Source: Aurantibacter aestuarii
GTDB lineage: Bacteria; Bacteroidota; Bacteroidia; Flavobacteriales; Flavobacteriaceae
Assembly (NCBI RefSeq): GCF_003008425.1
Contig: NZ_PXOQ01000007.1
Span: 186,001-250,000, forward strand
DNA length: 64,000 nucleotides
Direction: 5' to 3'
Both the position numbers and the translations under genes were made by a program. Below, piece by piece: positions 26,841 to 36,559 of this stretch. Numbering within the stretch: the first letter of the stretch is position 1; each line of letters starts with the position of its first letter. The notes under the pieces were generated by a model, which was not told the origin of the DNA, searched no databases, and saw only the letters and a program-made list of their open reading frames with translations.

Positions 26841-27296
26841 TTATTTCTTAATGGCTTTCTCATAAATTTCTATCCACTCATTTACGGTTAATTTTTTACA
26901 CAACTCGCCAATAAGTTCTAAAGGAATGTCATCCATTTTTTTAAAACGTACACAACTTTTACCCATATCTAATTTGCGTTTACTGTGTTTTGGAAATTCT
27001 GCCACAAACCAATCATGAATTTCCGGAACTGCGTAGATGCCTGAATGGTATAAATTCACAGAGTTTTTTTGAGACGCAAAACTCATAAATGGCAAAGGTT
27101 CTTTAGTGTTACAATGGTAACCATCTGGATATATGGAATGAGGCACATAATAACCAATCATACCATACTGCATACCTTCCTCAAACCCTTCTGGTAAATT
27201 TGTATTGATTACTTGTCTAAGCTGATTTAAATAAGCTTGCCTTTCTTCGGGTGCTTCTGCTATATATTGTTCTGGAGTTGTTGCTTTTGATGTCAT
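26841..27296 (-). CDS. DUF1801 (YdhG-like) protein
   Basis: A 151-residue cytosolic protein. It begins with TPEQYIAEAPEERQAYLNQLRQVI and contains GMQYGMIGYYVP and GKSCVRFKKMDDIPLELIGELC, the normal DUF1801 landmarks. The fold is like the iron chaperone frataxin/YdhG, and no activity is established. It lies 12 bp after the hydroxyacid dehydrogenase gene, so they probably share a transcript. Confidence 0.85.
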   Translation of the reverse strand: MTSKATTPEQYIAEAPEERQAYLNQLRQVINTNLPEGFEEGMQYGMIGYYVPHSIYPDGYHCNTKEPLPFMSFASQKNSVNLYHSGIYAVPEIHDWFVAEFPKHSKRKLDMGKSCVRFKKMDDIPLELIGELCKKLTVNEWIEIYEKAIKK

Positions 27297-27308
27297 TTTA
27301 TTTTCAAT

Positions 27309-28253
27309 TTAAGATGAACAAAATTCCGCTTTAATTTTATCTACTATGGTTTGAGCCAGTTTTTCTTTACTTTCTATAGTCCAACCTGCTACGTGTGGTG
27401 TTAACAAAACATTTTCAGCTTCAATAAGATATTGAAAGGCGTCTGGTAAGTTCTTGTCTGTAAACATGTTTTCAAACGAAGATTTTTCGTACTCTAAGAC
27501 ATCTAAACCTGCGCCTAAAACTTTTCCATTTTTTAAAGCTGAAACTAGATCTTTAGTCATTACACTTTTACCTCTTGCCGTATTTATAAGCCAAAATGGT
27601 TTTTTAAAGGCGTTTATAAATTCAGCATTTATCATGTTTATAGTTAATGATGTTTCTGGCGTGTGAAGACTTAACACATCTGCTTTGTCTTGTAATTCTT
27701 CCAAGCTTACTTGTTTTGCGTTTTGGTCTCCAACATTTGGTTTTAAGTCGTAGCACAAGACCTCAACATCAAAACCACGTAGTTTTTTTGCAAACGCTTT
27801 ACCCATATTTCCATAACCAATTAAACCAACCGTTTTTCCGTCTAATTCTAAACCACGACTATCTTCTCTTAACCATTTGCCTTGACGCACTTCTTTATCT
27901 GCTTTATTAAGTTTATTAAATAAGCTTAATAACATTGCTAAACTATGCTCGCCTACTGCATTACGATTGCCTTCTGGTGATGCAATTAGAGCAATGCCTT
28001 TTTCTTGCGCATAATTACCATCTATATTTTCTAATCCTGCGCCAACGCGACCAATAAATTTAAGATTAACTGCTGCATCTAAAAAAGTTTTATCGATACT
28101 AAAACGGCTACGTATAATAATACCATCATAGTCTTTAATTATTTTTAAGATAGCTTCTTTAGGTGATGTATAATCGGTATGATTCTCGAAGCCTAATGCA
28201 TTTAATTGCTGTAGCATAAGCTCATGATTGGAATCGATATGAAGAATTTTCAT
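27309..28253 (-). CDS. D-2-hydroxyacid dehydrogenase (SerA-like)
   Basis: A 314-residue NAD-dependent dehydrogenase. GYGNMGKAFAKKLRGFDVEVLCYD is the Rossmann motif with a terminal acidic residue that selects NAD. The catalytic triad is visible: Arg in INTARGKS, Glu in LDVLEYEK and His in LTPHVAGWT. It lacks the C-terminal ACT domain of feedback-regulated phosphoglycerate dehydrogenase. Serine synthesis is possible but a general 2-ketoacid reductase is equally likely. The gap upstream of it holds structured repeat copy B. Confidence 0.88.
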   Translation of the reverse strand: MKILHIDSNHELMLQQLNALGFENHTDYTSPKEAILKIIKDYDGIIIRSRFSIDKTFLDAAVNLKFIGRVGAGLENIDGNYAQEKGIALIASPEGNRNAVGEHSLAMLLSLFNKLNKADKEVRQGKWLREDSRGLELDGKTVGLIGYGNMGKAFAKKLRGFDVEVLCYDLKPNVGDQNAKQVSLEELQDKADVLSLHTPETSLTINMINAEFINAFKKPFWLINTARGKSVMTKDLVSALKNGKVLGAGLDVLEYEKSSFENMFTDKNLPDAFQYLIEAENVLLTPHVAGWTIESKEKLAQTIVDKIKAEFCSS

Positions 28254-28388
28254 TACTTATTTCTAATTTTATTGGTTTAAAGTTAATGAAATTAAGGTGT
28301 TTTTTAGGTAAGGGTTTATAATTTTAAAAAATTCTAGATACATTTTGCTCCTACCTCAAAAAACGCTCGAACTGACAGTAAAACTCTT

Positions 28389-28483
28389 GTTGTTGCGTTA
28401 GCGATTGGAATGGCATCCTTTTTTTGCTTTGAGAAATGGCAAAAAAAGATAGAATGGAAAGCGCGACCTGAAAGGTAACGCCC
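28389..28483 (+). repeat. Structured intergenic repeat, copy B
   Basis: Conserved left flank TTGTTGCGTTAGCGATTGGAA, a hairpin ATCCTTTTTTTGC/GCAAAAAAAGAT (28416-28450), then GCGCGACC/GGTAACGCCC with the short stem ACCT/AGGT. It lies in the 237-bp gap between mgtE and the dehydrogenase. The rest of that gap has nothing I recognise. Confidence 0.8.
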
Positions 28484-28490
28484 TAATTAT

Positions 28491-29864
28491 TTAAAAGCCT
28501 AAAATACATTTAGCAATTAGAAAGTAGATTAATATCCCAAATACATCGTTGCTAGTTGTTATGAATGGTCCTGTTGCTACTGCGGGATCGATGCCTCTTT
28601 TATCTAAAAATATTGGGATAAAGGTTCCTATTAAAGCTGCCATTACGATAACACTTATTAAAGCGATACCTATAGTGATAGACACAATATATGGGGTTCC
28701 AAATACAAAATGTGTAACCAATAAAGCTATACATGCTATGGCAACACCATTTACCAAGCCTAATAAAAATTCTTTAAATAACTGATTTAAAATATTACCG
28801 TCAATGGTTCCGTTTGCTAATCCTTGCACCATAATGGCAGACGACTGTACACCAACATTTCCTGCGGTTGCTTGAATTAATGGCACGAAACTTAATAAGA
28901 CAATAAAGTCTCCCATACTACCATTAAACTGCTCTATGATACTGGCTGCACCCAAACCACCAAACATTCCTATTAATAACCATGGAAGTCGGGCTTTGGT
29001 AAGTTTTAAGATACTATCATCTGCCTCGACATCTTGCGAGATACCTGCTGCCATTTGGTAATCTTTATCGGCTTCTTCACGAATGACATCGACAATATCA
29101 TCAATAGTAATACGTCCTAAAAGGATTTTATTATGGTCTATTACAGGTATAGCTTCCAAATCGTATTTTGCCATAACTTTGGCAACGTCTTCAGAATCTT
29201 CGTTAACGTACACACTGTCTACGTTAGATATATATATTTCGGTTATTTTTTGTTTGCTTTTTGCTGTAACCAAATCTTTTAAAGACAAGCGACCAATAAG
29301 TTGGTCCTGATTATTTACCACATAAATAGAATGTACTCTTTTTACGTCTTCTGCCTGTGTTCTAATTTCTGTAATACATTGCTCTACGGTCCAATCTTCA
29401 TAAACGCGCACCAGCTCTTTTGCCATTAAACCACCTGCAGTATCCTCGTCATACGCTAAAAGCTCCTGAATTTCTGCTTTGTGCTCTAAATCTTCTATTT
29501 GGCTAATAACTTGCTCTTGGCGTTCTTCGGAAAGTTCGGCTAATATATCGGCTGCATCATCGGTATCCAGCTCGCCAATTTCTTCGGCAATTTCTTTAGC
29601 CGATAATTGTTTTAATATTTTCTCACGAACGTCCTCATCAACTTCCATAAGGATTTCTGATGTGGTTTCAGAATCCAAAAGTTTTATGACATAAATAGCC
29701 TGCTCTAAGTCGACCTCATCTAAAATTTCGGCAATATCGGCATAGTGAAATTCCTGTAGTAACTCCTGTAAGGCAACATCATTTTGGTTTTCGATATAAG
29801 CAATAACCTCTTGAGTTAACTCTTTGGTTAACTGAAACGATGTATTTTGGTTTTCTGTGCTCAA
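28491..29864 (-). CDS. mgtE: MgtE-type magnesium transporter
   Basis: A 457-residue Mg2+ channel. An acidic N-terminal superhelical domain (about 20-135, with LDTDDAADILAEL) is followed by a CBS pair (about 140-260) and five membrane helices at the C-terminus, with PLIQATAGNVGVQSSAIMVQGLANG forming the pore. The cytosolic domains sense Mg2+ and close the channel when it is plentiful. Length and order are standard. It follows rsmA by 14 bp on the minus strand. Confidence 0.95.
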   Translation of the reverse strand: MSTENQNTSFQLTKELTQEVIAYIENQNDVALQELLQEFHYADIAEILDEVDLEQAIYVIKLLDSETTSEILMEVDEDVREKILKQLSAKEIAEEIGELDTDDAADILAELSEERQEQVISQIEDLEHKAEIQELLAYDEDTAGGLMAKELVRVYEDWTVEQCITEIRTQAEDVKRVHSIYVVNNQDQLIGRLSLKDLVTAKSKQKITEIYISNVDSVYVNEDSEDVAKVMAKYDLEAIPVIDHNKILLGRITIDDIVDVIREEADKDYQMAAGISQDVEADDSILKLTKARLPWLLIGMFGGLGAASIIEQFNGSMGDFIVLLSFVPLIQATAGNVGVQSSAIMVQGLANGTIDGNILNQLFKEFLLGLVNGVAIACIALLVTHFVFGTPYIVSITIGIALISVIVMAALIGTFIPIFLDKRGIDPAVATGPFITTSNDVFGILIYFLIAKCILGF

Positions 29865-29878
29865 ATCTTTTAGAAATT

Positions 29879-30736
29879 TTAGAGATTTAGATCTTTTTGA
29901 ATGTTTACGGTTAAATCGATAAACATTTGAACCGATAGCTGTTCTGGTCTTTGCCCAAATATAGCATCTTCTCTTAAATTATCGCTTAATTCCATTGTTT
30001 TTAAACTATTTCTTAACGTTTTACGACGTTGTTGAAATGCTAGTTTAACCACTCTAAAAAACAACTTTTCGTCGCAAGGTAAGCTATAATCTGTTTTACG
30101 TGTTAAACGCAACACGCCAGAATCTACTTTTGGTGGCGGATTAAACACATTAGGTGGCACCGTAAACAAGTATTCTGCAGTATAAAATGCCTGAGCTAAA
30201 ACCGATAATATTCCGTAAACTTTTGAACCTTCTTTACTACAAATACGCTCTGCAACTTCTTTTTGGAACATTCCTGTAAATTCCGGAATCTGGTCTCTAA
30301 GTTCTAAGGTTTTAAATACAATTTGTGTTGAAATATTATAAGGAAAATTTCCTGTTATGGCAAATGGCTCTTCTGCAAACACCTCACTAACGTCGTATTT
30401 TAAAAAGTCTTTTTCAATAATACGAGGCGCTAAGCTTAAGTAGTTACTTTTTAAATAGTCTACCGATTCTGTGTCGATCTCTACCACATAAGTTTCAAAA
30501 TCTTTATTTTGAAGTAAGTATTTGGTTAAAACGCCCATTCCTGGACCTATTTCCAACACTTTTTTATAACCCTTACCGGTAAGTGTCTCTGCAATACGTT
30601 GTGCTACGGTTTCATCTTCCAAAAAGTGCTGCCCTAAAAACTTTTTAGCTTTAACCAAATTTGGATCTTGTGGTTTTTTTGCGTTCGATTTCTCGTAGCT
30701 TTTTCCCGATGCTTTTTTAAAGTTTTTCTTAGCCAT
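29879..30736 (-). CDS. rsmA: 16S rRNA (A1518/A1519-N6)-dimethyltransferase
   Basis: A 285-residue methyltransferase that dimethylates two adenines in helix 45 of 16S rRNA during small-subunit maturation. The lysine-rich leader (residues 1-30) precedes [12 protein letters not shown]. The S-adenosylmethionine site is [15 protein letters not shown] and the catalytic NFPYNIS variant of NLPYNIS follows near residue 129. It heads the rsmA-mgtE pair, with the DUF4286 gene 27 bp upstream. Confidence 0.95.
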   Translation of the reverse strand: MAKKNFKKASGKSYEKSNAKKPQDPNLVKAKKFLGQHFLEDETVAQRIAETLTGKGYKKVLEIGPGMGVLTKYLLQNKDFETYVVEIDTESVDYLKSNYLSLAPRIIEKDFLKYDVSEVFAEEPFAITGNFPYNISTQIVFKTLELRDQIPEFTGMFQKEVAERICSKEGSKVYGILSVLAQAFYTAEYLFTVPPNVFNPPPKVDSGVLRLTRKTDYSLPCDEKLFFRVVKLAFQQRRKTLRNSLKTMELSDNLREDAIFGQRPEQLSVQMFIDLTVNIQKDLNL

Positions 30737-30763
30737 TTTTGTGATGTTTAAATATAAGTATGC

Positions 30764-31090
30764 TTATTTAAAGTCTACTTTATACGTGTCTATTACTTCC
30801 AACTCGGTTCTAAACGCCAGCATTTTATCGCCAAAACGTTTTAATCCATCTGTTTTTAAATTCTCTGCATCGTCTCGATAATAGGCGTCTAATGCTTCTC
30901 TGGAATAAGATTTATATTGAATGGAATAGGTTTGTCCGCCCATTTCTTCTTCTACCAAAACTTTTGTCATTAGCGCACTTTCAAATTTCCCTGTAGAAAG
31001 TACTTGTGGAATATGTTCTTTAATCCAAATTAACCATTCGTCATGAACTTCATTAGCTATATTTACTGTAACGTTATATATAATTTGCAT
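30764..31090 (-). CDS. DUF4286 family protein
   Basis: A 108-residue protein. MQIIYNVTVNIANEVHDEWLIWIKEHIPQVL opens it, and the ferredoxin-like pattern ends with GDKMLAFRTELEVID. This matches DUF4286, a Bacteroidota family of unknown function often upstream of rsmA. It is small, soluble and has no signal peptide. It is likely to be the first gene of a transcript with rsmA and mgtE, from its own promoter box. Confidence 0.85.
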   Translation of the reverse strand: MQIIYNVTVNIANEVHDEWLIWIKEHIPQVLSTGKFESALMTKVLVEEEMGGQTYSIQYKSYSREALDAYYRDDAENLKTDGLKRFGDKMLAFRTELEVIDTYKVDFK

Positions 31091-31110
31091 GCTATAATAT
31101 TTTACTGCTG

Positions 31111-31118
31111 CAAAGGTA
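31111..31118 (-). promoter_or_regulatory. -7 promoter box for DUF4286-rsmA-mgtE
   Basis: Reads TACCTTTG on the minus strand, matching TAnnTTTG, 20 bp upstream of the ATG. Confidence 0.5.
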
Positions 31119-31196
31119 GTATTTATGTTTGGGTTATAAGAGTTTTAAAAAGCTTAGATAAGCTCAAAGACAAATTTATATTTAAACACTAATTTC

Positions 31197-31228
31197 TTGT
31201 TTAAGTAATTAAGGATAGATTATTTTTG
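31197..31228 (+). promoter_or_regulatory. Promoter for the outer-membrane-type protein
   Basis: TTG at 31197-31199, a 21-nt spacer and TATTTTTG at 31221-31228 match the -33/-7 consensus. The ATG lies about 67 bp further on, so a 5' leader of about 60 nt is expected. Confidence 0.5.
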
Positions 31229-31295
31229 CACTTATCAGAATATAAAATAATTGAATTAAGTATTTATTCCTGTCCTTATCACAAATTATAATGCT

Positions 31296-31886
31296 ATGAA
31301 GCGTATATTATTATTGTTACTATTAACTACTTTTTTGACAAAACCTTGTTGGTCCCAAACAGAAGAAGATAAAAAAATTACATTTTTTAATATTACAAAA
31401 GTTTCTTATTCATCTTTACATAAAGCGAGAGCTGATCGATTTGTAGAAGGTGAAGGTAATTTCATTACAGATGTTAACGACTCTGGTTCTATTTGGGGTC
31501 TTAACACGGTAACTGGTGTGTTTTTATTTAAAAAGTTAAGTTTAGGCGTTGGTTTAGGTTTGGATGGTTATAGCGACCCAAATTTAAATACCATGCCTGC
31601 TTATTTTGATTTGCGTTACTATTTAAAAGAACAAAAACGAGGCTTAAATACTTATATAAATATTGGTCCAGCAATAAATCCTTTTGGAGAAAACTCTAGA
31701 TTAAGAAAAGGAACCATTCTAAATTTGGGAGCTGGTTATGTTATTGAAGCTGGAGAATCTACCAATTTAATAGTAGATATATTTTACAACCATAAAACAC
31801 TAAGCTTAACACCAGAAAAATTAAAAGATACCGACACTACAATCGTATTAGACGCGTTTGGTTTTGGAATAGGTATTGTTTTTTAA
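31296..31886 (+). CDS. Predicted outer-membrane β-barrel-like protein
   Basis: A 196-residue exported protein with a signal peptide ending near residue 20 (LLLTTFLTKPCWSQ). The rest alternates short strands with glycine turns: LSLGVGLGLDGY, NTYINIGPAINPFG, LNLGAGYVIEAG and a final FGFGIGIVF with a terminal aromatic residue, as expected of an outer-membrane barrel. No enzymatic motif is visible and I do not recognise a named family. It is a single-gene unit ending at a strong hairpin. Confidence 0.7.
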   Translation: MKRILLLLLLTTFLTKPCWSQTEEDKKITFFNITKVSYSSLHKARADRFVEGEGNFITDVNDSGSIWGLNTVTGVFLFKKLSLGVGLGLDGYSDPNLNTMPAYFDLRYYLKEQKRGLNTYINIGPAINPFGENSRLRKGTILNLGAGYVIEAGESTNLIVDIFYNHKTLSLTPEKLKDTDTTIVLDAFGFGIGIVF

Positions 31887-31904
31887 ATAATATTATCATA
31901 ATTT

Positions 31905-31935
31905 AAGGTCTCGCTTAAAGGTGAGACCTTTTTTA
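31905..31935. terminator. Terminator after the barrel-type protein
   Basis: Stem AAGGTCTC/GAGACCTT with a T-run on the plus strand. It abuts the stop of the convergent TPR gene. Confidence 0.8.
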
Positions 31936-33711
31936 TTGCAAGTTATCGCCCCTTAACGTTCTGTATTTTTTTCTTGCTTCAGTAAAGTAAATACTATCGT
32001 CGTGTTCAAAAATGATGGTTTCAAAGCCTTTTTTAGCTTCATCTGGATTATTTAATTGGTTTAATTGAAGCATAGCCAAAGCAAAAATGGCATCGTCTGC
32101 CAAAATACTGTCTTTATAGTTTGTTATTAAAGTGATATAATTTTCTTTCGCTTTTTCAAAATTTAATTGCTTTTCATAAAGCTGTGCTTGTTTTAAAAGA
32201 ACTTGAGCGATAATGCTTTTAGTCTTATGCTCTTGCTTTATAGTTTCCAAAAGTGAAATTGCTCCTTCGGTTTTATTTTGAAACGCCATTAAATCGGCTT
32301 TTGCGTATTGAGTTAATGCCACTTGCAAGCTGTCTTCTTGTCTGTTGTCGCTTATTAACAATTTTAAATCTAAAGCGTCGTTTGCGGTTAATTGCGATAC
32401 AGAGGATTTTAAGATTTTTAACTGACTTTCCGCCCAATCGAAATCGCCTTTATAATAACTAGCTTTGGCAACTTTAAAACGTGCCACCTGAGAAAGTGTA
32501 CTGTTTTTTAAAGTTTTTTGAACCTGAGAATAATAAATTAAAGCTTCGTTAAAACGTTCTTCAAACACTAGAATATCGCCTAATTCAATCTTAATCTCTG
32601 CCTTTTTGGGCTCTGAAACTCTTAAGTCTAATGATTCTTTTAAAACTGAAATGGCTTTGTTGGTATCTTTTAAATAGAATGCTAAAAAGTGAGCGTAACT
32701 CACAGTTAAGTCTATACTTTCCGAGGTTTTACCATAAGTTTTTAACAAAGATTCATAAATGTTATTAATCTCATCATAATCTTTTACCGTAGCTGTTTGT
32801 GTTTTTATTTCTAATATGCGCTGATTGGCAAATAACAACAATGCAGGATTTTGTGCATTTTCTATTACATAATTAAAAATCTCTAGAGCCTTGCTATAGA
32901 CCTCATCGATTTTAGCAGTTTCTGCCAAATCGACCAATCGTGTCAAATCCTGTTGCGGATCTCTTTTAAACAAAGCCTTCTCTTGCGCAAATGCTTTATC
33001 GTACTGTTTTTGTTGCACAAATAACCAGCTCAACATATCACTCCAATATAAGTCTGGTTGACTTTGTATACGCTTTAACAACACTTTACGCAGTAAAGTA
33101 TTATTAACATCATCTGGGTTTTCGCTTATAAATTCCCCAATAAATCGCTTTATGGCATCTCGACTACCTTCATTAGTTAATCCAAAGTTTAAATAACTAT
33201 TAAACATTTGGTCAATCTGACCTTTTTCGCCATAAATTGCGGCTAATTGCATATTAAACTCTATAGCAGGTTCAATTTGCATGGCCAGCTCATAAGTTGC
33301 AATAGCTTCATCTAACAACGAGTATTCCTGAAATTTCCGACCAACACCATAAGCATAGTTGGCGCGCTCGTTAATGGAGATTATTGCCAAATCATAATTT
33401 TTTTGAGCGTTTAAAGTATCCTTTTGGAGTTGATAATTATACCCCAACTCAACGTAATTCACGGGATACTGAGAAATTTTAAGTCGTTCTTTTAGTACAG
33501 TTTCTGCAGTAGTATAGTCTTCCAATTGCTGGTAACAGGTAACTAACTGGGATACATAATAAGAGTTGGTTGGTTTTTCTTCATGAAGTTTTTTGTAAAT
33601 CACCAAAGCCTTTTCAAAAGCGCCATTATTTATGTATTCTCTTGCCAGTAAGTCATCCTGTGCCTGCACATAAAAGGAACAACTAAATAAAAGAATTAAA
33701 AACCAACGCAT
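31933..33711 (-). CDS. Tetratricopeptide-repeat protein, exported
   Basis: A 592-residue protein with a signal peptide (RWFLILLFSCSFYVQA). The rest is helical TPR-type repeats: LVIYKKLHEEKPTNSYYV near 37, then several A/Y/P-patterned pairs such as YELAMQIEPAIEFNMQLAAIYGEKG, and KAKENYITLITNYKDSILADDAIFALA near the end. The last repeats resemble BamD/YbgF-type units. It is probably a periplasmic scaffold. Partners are not known. It follows serS on the minus strand, but a terminator separates them. Confidence 0.8.
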   Translation of the reverse strand: MRWFLILLFSCSFYVQAQDDLLAREYINNGAFEKALVIYKKLHEEKPTNSYYVSQLVTCYQQLEDYTTAETVLKERLKISQYPVNYVELGYNYQLQKDTLNAQKNYDLAIISINERANYAYGVGRKFQEYSLLDEAIATYELAMQIEPAIEFNMQLAAIYGEKGQIDQMFNSYLNFGLTNEGSRDAIKRFIGEFISENPDDVNNTLLRKVLLKRIQSQPDLYWSDMLSWLFVQQKQYDKAFAQEKALFKRDPQQDLTRLVDLAETAKIDEVYSKALEIFNYVIENAQNPALLLFANQRILEIKTQTATVKDYDEINNIYESLLKTYGKTSESIDLTVSYAHFLAFYLKDTNKAISVLKESLDLRVSEPKKAEIKIELGDILVFEERFNEALIYYSQVQKTLKNSTLSQVARFKVAKASYYKGDFDWAESQLKILKSSVSQLTANDALDLKLLISDNRQEDSLQVALTQYAKADLMAFQNKTEGAISLLETIKQEHKTKSIIAQVLLKQAQLYEKQLNFEKAKENYITLITNYKDSILADDAIFALAMLQLNQLNNPDEAKKGFETIIFEHDDSIYFTEARKKYRTLRGDNLQ

Positions 33712-33750
33712 AACAATCTGTTTTGATGTAAATATAACAACTCTATTGCA

Positions 33751-33781
33751 AAAAAAATGCCCGATTGTAATCGGGCATTTA
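33751..33781. terminator. Terminator after serS
   Basis: Stem ATGCCCGATT/AATCGGGCAT with a T-run on the minus strand (eight A on the plus strand). It separates serS from the TPR gene. Confidence 0.85.
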
Positions 33782-33799
33782 TAATTTATGAATATCGCT

Positions 33800-35071
33800 T
33801 TAATTTATCATCTCAAAACCACAATAAGGCACCAACACTTTTGGTACTTTAATCCCTTCTGGTGTTTGGTAATTTTCTAAAATACTTGCTAAAATACGTG
33901 GTAATGCTAAAGAACTTCCGTTTAAAGTATGTGCTAGTTCATTTTTACCATCGCTATTTTTAAAACGTAGTTTTAAACGGTTGGCTTGAAAGGTTTCAAA
34001 ATTAGACACACTAGACACTTCTAACCATTTCTCTTGTGCTGTAGAAAACACCTCAAAATCGTAAGTTAATGCCGATGCAAAAGTTACATCGCCACCACAA
34101 AGCGTTAAAATACGGTAAGGTAATTCTAATTCTTTTAAAATACCTTGTATGTGTGCGACCATACCATCTAAAGCTTTGTAAGAATTTTCCGGATGCTCTA
34201 CACGAATAATTTCTACTTTGTCAAACTGATGTAAACGATTTAAACCACGCACATGTGCTCCATAACTTCCCGCTTCACGTCTAAAACAAGGCGTGTAACC
34301 TGTAATGGTAATTGGCAAATCGCTTTCATTTAATAAGGTGTCTCTAAAAAGATTAGTTCCAGGCACCTCAGCTGTTGGGATAAGGTACAAGTTATCTTCA
34401 GTCACGTGGTACATTTGACCTTCTTTGTCTGGTAATTGTCCTGTACCAATTCCAGAAGCTTCGTTAATTAAGTGAGGTAATTGGTACTCGGTATATCCTG
34501 CTTTGGTATTTTTATCTAAAAAATAAGCAATTAAAGCACGTTGTAAACGCGCCCCTTTACCAATATATACAGGAAATCCAGCTCCGGTAATTTTATTACC
34601 CAACTCAAAATCTATAATATTATAATCTTTAACCAGTTCCCAATGTGGTTTTGCATTTTCGTGTAGTATAGGGAAATCGCCTTCTCTAAATGTCTCTACA
34701 TTATCCGCATCACTATTTCCTGCTGGCACCTTTTCATTTGGAACATTAGGTATTTTGTATAAAAGTTGTGTTAACGCATCTGCCGTTTCATTTAAGAGAT
34801 CTCCTAACGTCTTAGACTGCTCTTTTAATTCGCCTGTTTTAGTTTTTAATGCATTAGCTTCATCTGCTTTACCAGACTTATATAACGCTCCAATGTCTTT
34901 AGAAATTTTATTAGATTCTGCTAAAACACCATCTAACTCTGCCTGAATAGATCGGCGTTTTTCATCTAACACTAAAACCTCTTCAATTAAAGGTTTTGCG
35001 TCTAAATTTCTTATGGCAAGACGTGCCACAACAGCATCTTTATTTTCTCTAATAAATGGAACTTGTAACAT
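33800..35071 (-). CDS. serS: Seryl-tRNA synthetase
   Basis: A 423-residue class II synthetase from the ATG at 35071 (MLQVPFIREN). The N-terminal ~110 residues form the antiparallel coiled-coil arm that binds the tRNA long arm. Motif 2 is PCFRREAGSYGAHVRGLNR and motif 3 includes TLNGSSLALPR. The 14-residue longer start is rejected: it reads through the end of a dispersed repeat (copy C) and adds no conserved residues. The HTTM gene lies upstream, across a 177-bp gap. Confidence 0.95.
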   Translation of the reverse strand: MLQVPFIRENKDAVVARLAIRNLDAKPLIEEVLVLDEKRRSIQAELDGVLAESNKISKDIGALYKSGKADEANALKTKTGELKEQSKTLGDLLNETADALTQLLYKIPNVPNEKVPAGNSDADNVETFREGDFPILHENAKPHWELVKDYNIIDFELGNKITGAGFPVYIGKGARLQRALIAYFLDKNTKAGYTEYQLPHLINEASGIGTGQLPDKEGQMYHVTEDNLYLIPTAEVPGTNLFRDTLLNESDLPITITGYTPCFRREAGSYGAHVRGLNRLHQFDKVEIIRVEHPENSYKALDGMVAHIQGILKELELPYRILTLCGGDVTFASALTYDFEVFSTAQEKWLEVSSVSNFETFQANRLKLRFKNSDGKNELAHTLNGSSLALPRILASILENYQTPEGIKVPKVLVPYCGFEMIN

Positions 35072-35083
35072 AGTATATATTTT

Positions 35084-35186
35084 GGCGTTACCTTTCAGGT
35101 CAGGCTTTCGCAACTCGCTTTTTAGTTATAATTTCTTTAAAAGAATAACTAAAAGAGCTCAAACATATTGCTCAATCCTTAACGCT
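35084..35186 (-). repeat. Structured intergenic repeat, copy C
   Basis: GGCGTTACCTTTCAGGTC is identical to the reverse complement of the right end of copy B. An internal hairpin AGTTAT/ATAACT (35124-35150) replaces the poly-T stem, and the far end is CAATCCTTAACGC. It lies only 12 bp upstream of the serS ATG, so it may be part of the serS leader. Confidence 0.75.
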
Positions 35187-35248
35187 TTAAGGTTTCATAT
35201 AATTTGCTGTAAAAATAGAAAGATTTATCGTGTTTTGGCTATAAAAAT

Positions 35249-36559
35249 TTAATTAGATGGTAAGAGCCATGTAGTATGTGAGAAATAGCTCCAGTCTTGG
35301 GCAGCCAAATCGACCTCCGGATTTATAAGTTGCTTATAAGGTTTCCCATTTACGCTTACAAGACAGTTTACATAAACCGATATATCCTGTCCTTTTTCTT
35401 TGTAAATACGCTTTAAGCGTTGCGAAAACTGCCAGATCACATCTGGTTTTGTACTCGCTAAACGCTGTTGTTTTTTTGTAAGATACTCATCTAAATTTAC
35501 GTTAAACGATTCTTTTGTGGTATGATTTACAATTTTGTAAGACGTACTTCCACTTTTAGAACGCAACATCATACGCCATGACAAGCGATGCCCTTCTTCA
35601 GTCCATAATACATCATCTGGTATAACATGGTGTCGCAATGGTAACAGTATTTGAACCACAAAGTAAACAGCACTCACACCAACAAGTAAAGGCTTGTAGG
35701 ATGGGATAATTACATCGTTGCCTGTATATAATGGCTTGCGCTTTAAAAACCAGCGGTTAATTTTTTCAGCTTCAAAAAAGAACAAACTAAACGCTAAAGC
35801 TAAATATGGAAATATCCCTACCTGAAACACAATAGAGTTAAACATATGGAAAAAAATAGAAGCAAAAAATGCTATTTTTCGCGTACGTTTCCATAGTAAT
35901 AATGGTATAATTAATCCATCGTACAAAATACCACCATAGGCTACTAAATAAGGAATAAAATCATTTTGTAAAAACGACCCAATTACTGGGTAATTCCTTT
36001 TACTTTCCATAAGTAATTTTGGAGTACTTAAATCTAACCAATCTGGATAGATTTTAGCAACCGATGCGTAAGTGTAAACAATAAATAACTGAAGCACAAA
36101 AATCCACTTACACCATGCAGGCATTTGTATAGATTTTATACTCGGGTTAAGTTTTGCATCTAGAGAAGCAAACCTATGTGCTGGTAAAATGGCCATAATA
36201 GCACAAAGCAAAATAAGTAAGTAGTAGTGGTTATTGTAAGAAGATTTCTGCATAAAGTAAACACCACACCACATTAATGTAAAACTAATAATACTTACCC
36301 GATATTTATAGCCTAGCATTATGCCCAAACCAAAAATACCCATTACAAAATAATAGTAGTACATAAGGTCGCCAGGTAAAGGCTGTAAAAAATCGAAACC
36401 AATAAAATTAAAAGTAAAGTCGGGATCAATTAATGTGCGTTTAACCCAGCCAGTAAATATTGCCCCTACAGATTCCAAGAAACACAACAGCCCAAAAATA
36501 ATTCGAAAAACTACAAGTGCAGAATTGTCTATTTGTTTAAAAAGAAATCTATTTAACAT
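35249..36559 (-). CDS. HTTM domain membrane protein (γ-carboxylase-like)
   Basis: A 436-residue protein with about seven or eight membrane helices in the first ~300 residues, including GIMLGYKYRVSIISFTLMWCGVYFMQKSSYNN. The C-terminal ~130 residues form a soluble domain (EEGHRLSWRMMLRSKSGSTS). This is the HTTM family, related to vitamin K-dependent γ-carboxylase, whose bacterial members have no proven substrate. Its start overlaps the end of ribF by 11 bp, which implies coupled translation. The ribF-HTTM-serS order is familiar in Flavobacteriaceae. Confidence 0.85.
   Translation of the reverse strand: MLNRFLFKQIDNSALVVFRIIFGLLCFLESVGAIFTGWVKRTLIDPDFTFNFIGFDFLQPLPGDLMYYYYFVMGIFGLGIMLGYKYRVSIISFTLMWCGVYFMQKSSYNNHYYLLILLCAIMAILPAHRFASLDAKLNPSIKSIQMPAWCKWIFVLQLFIVYTYASVAKIYPDWLDLSTPKLLMESKRNYPVIGSFLQNDFIPYLVAYGGILYDGLIIPLLLWKRTRKIAFFASIFFHMFNSIVFQVGIFPYLALAFSLFFFEAEKINRWFLKRKPLYTGNDVIIPSYKPLLVGVSAVYFVVQILLPLRHHVIPDDVLWTEEGHRLSWRMMLRSKSGSTSYKIVNHTTKESFNVNLDEYLTKKQQRLASTKPDVIWQFSQRLKRIYKEKGQDISVYVNCLVSVNGKPYKQLINPEVDLAAQDWSYFSHTTWLLPSN

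Noticed and set aside
35072-35113. Longer N-terminus for serS
   Set aside because: The extra 14 residues read through the edge of a dispersed repeat and are not conserved; the ATG at 35071 gives the normal MLQVPFIR start.
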